From Diadema setosum (Eukaryota; Echinodermata; Echinoidea; Diadematoida; Diadematidae), in the NCBI GenBank assembly GCA_033980235.1, contig CM067067.1, positions 16,240,401 to 16,304,400 on the forward strand: DNA of 64,000 nucleotides, given 5' to 3'. Made by a program: the position numbers and the translations under genes. Below the pieces are notes generated by a model. It worked only from the letters and a program-made list of their open reading frames with translations, was not told where the DNA came from and searched no databases. Position 1 is the first letter of the stretch. Each line of letters opens with the position of its first letter. Positions 1 through 10,318 of this stretch are shown here, in pieces.

Positions 1-342
1 ATTTGTAAGCTCACAACTGCTGATCTATAATTTTAACAAACATGTCGGAAAAAAAGGAACCGCGGGACTCAAAGCTGTTATCTACTGCTTTTCGGGCAGC
101 GACACTACCATCAGGCTATCCCATGGTTCTTTTTTCCTACCTCAACCATTACCCCTCTGCTTAATAATCTCTTGCTGTCAAAGATGATGTTGTTGATGCA
201 TGATAAATTCCAAATCATACTTCTTGGATCTGTGAGCTGAATTTGTTCTTATGCCATCATTGTTTTATCTAATAATAAATGTAGCGAAATTGAGGACAAC
301 TGTAGTATCCATTGCATAAGAAGCACAAGTGAACCAACTCAC
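1..342 (-). other. Gene A intron (start) at window edge
   Basis: A clear splice donor GTGAGT reads on the minus strand from 342. The rest to position 1 is AT-rich, has stops in all frames, and shows nothing I can identify. The next exon of gene A is outside the window. Confidence 0.75.
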
Positions 343-3300
343 CTAAAGTCTGTCTCAGTTGTTAAACACGTTGAATTTCCATGACACAGATGAAGCTGAC
401 AATGGTCCAGTATGATCTCGCATTTGACGCCACTAAAACCTTCCCTGCATTTGCAAACGAATCCTGCCAGCAAATCTTCACACTCTCCATTGTGGACACA
501 TGGATTACTGTCGCACTCATTCGTTTCAATTTCACACAGCCATCCTTCGAAGCCAACGGGACAGTAGCAGAAGAAACTGTTCACCCCGTTCAGACAAGTC
601 CCATCATTCTTGCATGGCTGACTGTCGCACTCGTTGATCTCGACCTCACAGTGCTTTCCTTCGTAGCCAAGAACACACTTACACTCATAACTGTCAACAG
701 CGTCTATGCACGTGGCGCGATTCTTACAAGGCATACTCGCGCATTCGTCAATGTTGATTTCGCAGTTGACCCCCTCAAAGCCAATAGTACAGTAACAAGT
801 GTACTCCTCAAAGCCATCTACGCAAGTCGCTCCATTCTGGCAAGGGTCACTTCTGCACTCATCCGTTATGATTTCACAGTGGTCACCCTCATACCCAGGC
901 GGACATTCACAATAGTAGCTGTTAATGGCATCTTGGCATGTACCGTCGTTCATGCACGGTTCACTCAAACATTCGTCACGGTTGATCTCACAGTTCTTTC
1001 CAAAGAAGCCTTTTATGCAGTGGCACCGGTAGCCATTAAGTCTGTCAAGGCAGAGGCCGTTTTGACAGGGACTACTGCTGCATTCATCTATCTCATCCCG
1101 ACAACGTGGACCTCCATACCCAGCTTTACAATGGCAAGTATACCCATTTAAACCATCTACGCATCTACTACCATGTAAGCAAGGGTTGCTTTGACATTCA
1201 TCAATGTCGAGTTCACACAATACCCCTTCAAATCCTGGCCAACAACGGCAGAAGTAACCGTTGATATCGTCAATGCACCTGCCGTTATTCATGCACGGAT
1301 TGCTTACGCACTCGTCGATATTAACTTGGCAATGATCACCTTCAAATCCACTTGGACAGATACATGAATACCCAGCGATGTAATCAGTGCAGGTACCTCC
1401 ATGGTGACAAGGCACACTTGAACACTCGTCAATATTTTGCTCACAAGACACGCCGTCGTATCCAGTCGTGCATTCGCATTCGTAGGCATTAATCCTGTCA
1501 TAGCATGTACCATCATGAAGACATGGTTGGCTTTCACATTCGTCAATGTCAATTTCGCACATTATTCCTTCGTAGCCTGACGTACAATTGCAGGCAAACC
1601 GGTTGACTTCATCAATACACCGTCCACCATTTCGACACGGCGCGCTATCACACTCGTCCCGTTCATATTCACAGTGTACGCCGTGATATCCCGGAAGACA
1701 TTCACATCCATATCCGTTTACTTTATCATAACAAGTTGAAGCAAATTCACAGGGGTTGCTGGCACATTCGTCGATGTTTACCTCACAACGTGTACCGGTA
1801 AATCCCAGTGCACATTGGCAATCATACGAGTTGATCCCGTCAATGCACCTGCCTCCATTCCTACAAGGAGAGCTTTCGCACTCGTCGGTATTAACTTGAC
1901 AATGAAACCCCACGAATCCCGGCACGCATGTGCAACTATATCCATTTACCTTGTCGAAACAAGTCGCGCCGTTCATGCATGGATCACTAGCACACTCGTC
2001 AATGTTGGTTTCACAATTACTCCCCATATACCCATCAAGACAGACACACAGGTATTCATTTACCCGATCTATACACTCGGCTCCGTTCTGACATGGAGAG
2101 CTAGCGCATTCATTCACATCATTGTCACAGTGTTCCCCGTCATAGCCGGGGAGGCAAGCACATATGTAACCGTTGATGGAGTCCCTGCACGTTCCCTCAT
2201 TGCTACAGGGATCACTTTCGCATTCATCGATATTTGTCTCACAAACTGTTCCCGTAAAACCTAGCTGGCAATTGCAGGTGAACTTGTTCACAAGATCCAC
2301 GCAAGACGCCCTGTTGAGACAAGGGGAGCTGGCACATTCGTTGATGTTGATCTCACAGTGCGTGCCATCAAAACCGGGCTTACATCGACATCGATATTCA
2401 TTCATCTTGTCCCTGCATGCTGCTCCGTTTTGGCATGGTTGACTGGCACATTCATCTATATCAATCTCACAATGGACACCTTCTGTGCCAGGCACACAGT
2501 GACAATTGTACCCGTTGATAATATCCTCACATTCTGCGTCATGTTGACAAGGAGAACTAGAGCATTCGTCAACATCTGTTTCGCAGTGCACGCCGACAAA
2601 GCCGGGTGCACATGTGCACGTATATCCATCTATTCTATCCACACAAGAACCGCCGTTTTGGCAGGGGAGACTGTCACATTCGTTGATATTTGCTTCACAG
2701 TAAACACCTGCAAAACCTCTTTGACACTGACAAAGATAACCATCTACTTTATCGATGCACAGAGCATCATTTTGACACGGACCACTTTGGCACTCGTCTA
2801 TGTCCACCTCACACAGGGTTCCCCTGTATCCTGGGAGACAGCTACATCGGAATCGATTCACTTTATCGATACATGTGGCGTTGTTGTAGCAGGGATTACT
2901 CCCACACTCGTTGATGTTAACTTCACATTGATCCCCTTCATAACCTCTTGCACACTGACACTCATATCTATTAATATAATCAACGCATGTGGCTTTGTTC
3001 TCGCACGGGTCGCTGGCACATTCGTTTACATCAATTTCGCAATATTCCCCGGCGTATCCGGGCCTACAGACACACACGAATCTGTTCACAAGGTCAGTGC
3101 ATTCAGCACCGTTCCTGCACGGGCCACTGGAACACTCGTCAATGTTTACTTCACAATGTTCTCCTTCAAATCCACCACGACACAAACATCTGTAACGATT
3201 TACTTTGTCCACACATGTCGCGTTATTCAGACATGGGTAACTGCTACATTCGTTGATATTGTTTCCACAGTTCACCCCGTTGTAGCCAGCTCTGCAAGTA

Positions 3301-6300
3301 CAGCTGTAGTCGTTAACCATATCGTGGCATGTCGCTCCATTTAGGCAAGGATCGCTGTCACACTCGTCGATGTCACTCTCACAAAGGGTGCCTTCATAAC
3401 CTGGTTCACAGTCGCATGAAAATCCATTTACAATGTCCTTGCAGACAGCGCCATTAAGACAGGGACTGCTTTCGCATTCATTTATTTCGGTTTCACACTG
3501 TACACCAGAATATCCTGGGGAACACTGGCAGGAGTAGCTGTTTATGGCATCGATGCAATTTCCATTATTCAAGCACGGATTGCTTCTGCACTCATTTATG
3601 TTCGATTCGCAGAGTGTCCCTTCAAATCCCAACACACAACTACACATGTATCCATTAATTTGATCTATACAACTTGCATTGTTGTGGCAAGGTCGGCTAA
3701 GGCATTCGTCGATGTCGACTGAGCAAAGAGTACCACGGAACCCCTCCAAACATCGACAGGTGAATCTATTAACATGATCCCGACACATGGCACCATTTTT
3801 ACATGGCGACGACAAGCACTCATCTATGTCATTTTCACACAACACACCGTCATACCCTGGCTGACAGTGACAGATGTAATCGTTCACTCCATCCTCACAT
3901 TCTGCATTATTTACACAAGGATTACTGGCACATTCGTCGAAATCAACCTGGCATTCCTTTCCGCGATATCCATCGACACAGACGCACTTGTAGCGATTTA
4001 TTTTATCAATACAAGTTCCATTATTTCGACAGGGAAAACTAGCGCATTCGTCAATATCAACCTCGCAGTGTAAGCCGGTAAAACCACCAGGACAGGCACA
4101 GTGGTACCCGTTGATATCATCCACGCAGCTTCCTCCATTTTCACAGGGAGAACTCACGCATTCATCGGTGTCTACCTCGCAATGAATTCCTTCGTACCCA
4201 GGGACACACAAGCACTCGTATGCAGCGACCATATCGTTACATGTAGCTGGATGCAGGCATGGAGAACTTGCACATTCATCAATGTTGTTCTCGCAGTAAA
4301 TTCCATCATAGCCCTCACGGCAGCGGCAGGTGTATCCATTGACCTTGTCTTTGCACTTTGCACCATTCATGCAGGGGTCACTTGCACATTCGTCTATGTT
4401 AACTTCACAATGGATCCCTTGATATCCTTCCAAACAAGAACATACATAGCCATTGACGTTGTCGATACAAGCTGCACCATTAACACAAGGGGCGCTTTCG
4501 CACTCATTGATATCAACCTCACAGTGAGTACCTTCATACCCCTGATTACACACACATATGTATCCATTCACGTAGTCAGTACAGTTTGCTCCATTCAAGC
4601 AAGGCGCACTGTTGCATTCGTCAATATCCACTTCACAATACGTTCCTTGAAATCCATCCAAACACGAGCAAACGTAGCCATTTACTTCGTCTAAACAAGT
4701 CGCTCCATTCAGACAGGGGTAGCTGGAACATTCGTTGACGTCCACTTCACATTGCTTTCCTTCGAAGCCAGGCAGACATTTGCACTTAAAGCTATTCACA
4801 CGATCAATGCACCTCGCACCATTTCGGCATGGATCACTGGCACACTCATCTACGTTTGTTTCACAGTGTGTACCTCGGTAACCAGGAAGGCATGTGCATG
4901 CATACCCGTTGATCTCATCAGTGCAGGAGGCTTCATGTTGGCAGGGTGACGAAGTGCATTCATCGATGTCAATCTCACAGTGAATGCCGTCGAAGCCAGG
5001 TAAACACTGGCAATCGTAGCCGTCTATCATATCGTTACAAGTAGCATTGTTCTTACAAGGGTCACTTTGGCATTCGTCAATATCGTTGTTACAATGCCTT
5101 CCACTAAATCCAGCGAGGCACACGCAATCATAGCCAGCGACCCTATCAAGGCAAGTGCCGTTGTTGAAGCATGGTGAGCTAGCGCATTCGTTGATGTCAT
5201 CTTCACAGTGTGTGCCATCGAAACCATCGACGCATTCACACATATATCCATTGATCTGATCCACACATACTGCACCATTCTGGCACGGCATGCTGGCACA
5301 TTCATCGATATTGATCTCACAGTGGTATCCTCTGAATCCATCCAAACATCGACATTTATACTTGTTCACTCGATCCAAACATGAGGCTCCATTTTCACAA
5401 GGGTCACTTGAACATTCATCTATGTTTGTCTCACAGTGCAGTCCCTCGTAACCTGGGAGGCAAGCGCAAATATACCCATTCACACGGTCTATGCACGAGG
5501 CACCATTTTGACAAGGTGACGACTTACATTCATCAATGTCAGTTTCACAATGCACCCCAGTAAATCCAGAGAGGCATTTGCAGTCGTATCTATCTATTCC
5601 ATCGGCACAAGTGGCATTGTTCATACAGGGATTGCTGCCACACTCGTCAATATTTCTTTCGCAGTGGATGCCATCGAATCCTGCTTGGCAGTTGCACATA
5701 TAATTGTCAACGCGATCAATGCATGTCGCATTGTTGTGACATGGAGAACTTTCGCATTCGTCGACATTTGTTTCACATTGCACCCCGATGAATCCCGGGA
5801 TACACCTGCACTTATACCTGTTGACTCTATCCACGCAGGTGGCGTCATTCATGCAAGGGTCGCTTTGGCACTCGTTTACTTCAATCTCGCAGTGAATGCC
5901 AACATATCCAGGTATACACCGACACTCGTAGCCATTGATGACATCGTGGCAAGTCGCGCCATTCCGGCACGGATTGCTCTCACATTCATCTGTATCCGTT
6001 TGACACCATGTTCCTTCGAATCCCGGGAGACACTGGCAAGTATAGCTGCTTATGTTGTCAACACAGGTAGCATTATTACGACACGGTGAACTGGAACACT
6101 CGTCGACATTGTTCTCACAGAAGATTCCGTCAAAGCCCGCTGCACATATGCACTGATGTCTAGCTATTTGATCAACGCAAGATGCCCCATTCTGACATGG
6201 GTTACTTGTGCACTCATTAATATCGATCTCACAATGTAGTCCATCATATCCCGGCTGACACCGGCATCTGTACCCATTTACTCGGTCTACACATCCCCCA

Positions 6301-9300
6301 TTGTTCTTGCAAGGAGAACTACTGCACTCATCAATGTCATTTCCGCAATGGTCTCCATCGTAGCCTGAAGTGCATAGGCATGTGTAGCCGTTCACTTTAT
6401 CAACGCACGTAGCTCCATTTCCACAGGGGTCCGAAAGACATTCATCAATATTGGTCTCACAGTGAGTGCCTTTGAAGCCAGCTACACATCCACAGGTATA
6501 CTCGTTGATGTCATCGTGACATGTTGCATTGTTCAAACATGGCGCACTGGCGCATTCATCGATATCAATCTCACAAAGAATACCTGCATAACCGTCCTGA
6601 CATTCGCAAGTAAATCGATTAATGTGGTCGTGACAGACAGCACTGTTTTGGCAGGGGAAGCTTTCGCATTCATCGACGTTTGTTTCGCAGTGAATGCCGA
6701 CATATCCAGGAACACATACACAGCGGTACCGATTGATTTGATCAACACAAGTTGCCCCGTTGAAACAAGGGTCACTGGCACATTCATCTATCTCCCTTTC
6801 GCAATGCGTTCCTATGTATCCTGGCTTACATTTGCAGTGATAACCATTGATAAGGTCTTTACACCTGGCACCGTTTTGGCAAGGATCACTGGAACATTCG
6901 TTAACGTTCACTTGACAATGCACTCCAACAAATCCGGCAGCACAATGGCATATGTATCCATTGATTGCATCTTCACACGTTGCGCTGTTCTGGCAAGGAG
7001 AGCTGACACATTCGTCAATGTCTGTTTTACAATGTGTATCAGTGTACCCTGGTACACAATGACATTGATAAGCGTTAATGAGGTCCTCGCAAGACGCGCC
7101 GTTTTCACATGGGTTGCTTTCACACTCGTCGATATTTATCCCACACTGAATGCCGGAGTAGCCCGGGGCACAGATACACTCATACCCATTAATATGATCC
7201 ACGCACGTTCCACCGTGTTGACACACAACACTGGCACATTCATCTACATCAATTTCGCAATGGCTACCGTCGTAACCAGGGAGACAGTCGCACATGTATT
7301 CATTGATCTCATCCCTGCATGTTCCACCGTTGTCACAGGGGTTAGAGGAACATTCATCAATGTTGTTTTGACAATGGACACCGTCATAACCTGGTGCACA
7401 TTTGCAACTGTAGCCATTGACAGCGTCTTCGCAGGTTGCGCCGTTTTGACATGGAGCACTAGCACATTCATTGATGTCAATATTGCACTCAACGCCAGTG
7501 TAACCTGGAACACATTCACATTCGTAGCCGTTTATTCCATCGACACAAGATCCACCGTTCCTGCATGGCAAGCTTTTGCATTCGTCAATGTTGGTTTCAC
7601 AGTTGGTGCCGTCGAATCCGTCAGCACATTCACACGTGTAGCCGTTGATCCTGTCCAGGCAACTTGCTGCATTCAGACATGGGTCACTGAAACACTCATC
7701 TATATCAGTGCCACAAGTTAACCCTTCGTATCCGGGGAGACACACGCAATCATATCCATTGACAATGTCCACACAAGGTGCTTCATTCTGGCACGGGTCA
7801 CTCTGGCATTCATTGATTTCAGTCTGACATTCATCGCCCTCGTACCCAGGCTCACAGTAACATCGATAACCATTGACAAGATCTCTGCACGTGCCTCCAT
7901 GAACACAGGGATTACTCGCGCATTCGTCAATGTCTCTTTCACAGTGAATGCCGTCATATCCGGCAGCGCAGGTACAAGTGTAGCCATTAACTCTGTCTAC
8001 ACAAGTACCTCTGTTAGCGCAAGGGTGGCTGGCGCACTCATCAATGTCGATATGGCAGAATTTCCCCCTATATCCAGCAGCGCAGACACATTCAAACTGA
8101 TTGATTTTATCTAAGCAGGTCGACCCATGTTGGCATGGCTCACTGAAACATTCGTTCACATCCACTTCGCAATGTTCCCCAATGTATCCCCTGACGCACC
8201 TGCACTTATATCGGTCAATCTTATCTATGCAGGTAGCGTCATTGTGGCAAGGATCACTGCTACACTCGTCTATGTCGATCTCACAGTGAGTTCCCGTAAA
8301 GCCAGGTACACACAAGCAGACGTACCCGTCGATGCCATCCGAACAAATTGCATTGTTTTGGCAGGGGTAGCTTGCGCATTCATTAATGTTGAACTCACAG
8401 TGTGTCCCCGTGAAACCAGGAGGACACATGCATGTATACGCAGCAAACCCATCAACGCACGTGGCCCCGTTCTGGCAGTCGTTCCTCCTGCAGTCGTCTG
8501 GGTTGGTTTCACAAAACCTCCCTGTGTCAACCGGTTGAGAAAATTGACATTAAAAAGCATTATCCACTGAATATATGTACACGAGACCACATTTTAAATC
8601 TGTCAATATTTACACTCTAAGTAAACATTTACACTGTAGTTTTTGTCGACTTTCGAGAAAGCTAGATTCAGAAAAAAAACAATTGTTAGACATACTCAAA
8701 GTCATGAAGCTTTTGTCTAAGAGAAGCAAAAGCAGTTTAAAGCTTTAAGGATAATTTGCAGACTGCATGATTGTAGTCATTTTATTCATTACCATTCATT
8801 ATCATATCCGTAGCCGCCAACGAACCTTCGGACAAATCAAATAGCTGTAGCACCCATGACCTACCTGTAGTACCCTCCTGACAAATGCACCAGAATCCGT
8901 TGACGACGTCATGACATGTACCGTTGTGTTGACAGGGCACGGACACGCATTCATTGATTTCCTGCATTGTTAAAACAAGAATAAACGCAATGCACACAGA
9001 AACTAGGGAATGAGGTAAAATATGTATCTTTTCCCCGACAGGATAGACGACCATAGATAACAACTGGTTGCGTCTGGGTGCGGAGGGGGATTTTTTTAAG
9101 GGATGTTTAATACTTAAAAACTGTCAGGAAGACAATCATAGGAAAGAAGACGGGAAGATCGGATAGTCTCTCAAAGATCCGGAAACAGGCACAGGAAGTA
9201 GTTGTAGGCCTATTATGTGTAATGTATATAGAATAATCCCTGAAAGGGCATTTTGCGACGTTTTTGCACTGGAAGCAAATATCCAAGAAGAGAATTAGGG

Positions 9301-10286
9301 ACACACTAGCACCGAGACATGGCGACAGTCGTGTGTACGTCACGTACCTCTTGGCATCTGTATCCGGTATATCCGCCATGGCAGATCATGTCGCCCGTCA
9401 GCGGATCGCAGTAGAAGTGGTCAATACCATCACCTCTGGGACGGCAATAAACGGAGCAGTCCGGACCGTAGTAATTGATGCCACAATATACCTTGACATC
9501 TACAAGAATGCTGCGATCAGCATATCGCATATGAGATGGAGAGAGACAGAGAGAAAAAGACATCGTTCATCTGCATATGAATTGAGTTTATCAGCGTTAA
9601 TTGTATAGGCTCTATTATATCTATTGTATCTATTACATCCTCACTAAAGGCTTACCACTTCCCCGCGCGTACCATACATTTGACTACATTAATATTAACC
9701 CTACTCTAAATACAGGTAATGGGAACTTGGGATGTGTAAGTGATGCTTTGTGACAGTCTTTGTCAAATGTGTTTTTTCTCGTCTAGTCTACAGTAACAAT
9801 GATATCGATCATTAAAGAGATATTTTGATAACGACAAAGGCAGGGAAAGGAATAACAAGAAAACAAAGAAGAAAATAAAGCAAAATTAACCATACATCTT
9901 TCTAATAGGATAGATGAAAACATGTGTTGACAAAAGCCAAGCAATATTCTGATTTCCAGTGCCCAGCATGTAATTAAAAAAACAATGGAACTCCATTGGG
10001 AAATCCACATGGAGAAAGGAGTAAAGACATTTTTTTTTTATTTTTTTAGATATTTCCTCACACTGCATTTTCATTGAGATGATCTACTTTTCTAAGCTGT
10101 GTTATTCTTCCATCAGTGTTACTATGGATTCGCAACTTGATCTTACTAGTCACCTTAATCGATAGTTTTACACAGAAATGTTCCCATATTACTATTTGGA
10201 CAGGATTTTTGTAACTGATAAAACACTGACAAAAAAAAACAACAACACCTGAGATAACTTCTAGTATTCTATTAACATGTATATGC

Positions 10287-10318
<32 letters not shown>

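Noticed and set aside
6462..7721. Long plus-strand open frame (419 codons) and similar ones at 381-1151 and 2358-3344
   Set aside because: They are antisense to the gene A EGF exon and show the same 38-residue periodicity; the cysteine-free product has no family resemblance. They arise because a 114-bp unit lacking stops in one antisense phase is repeated.
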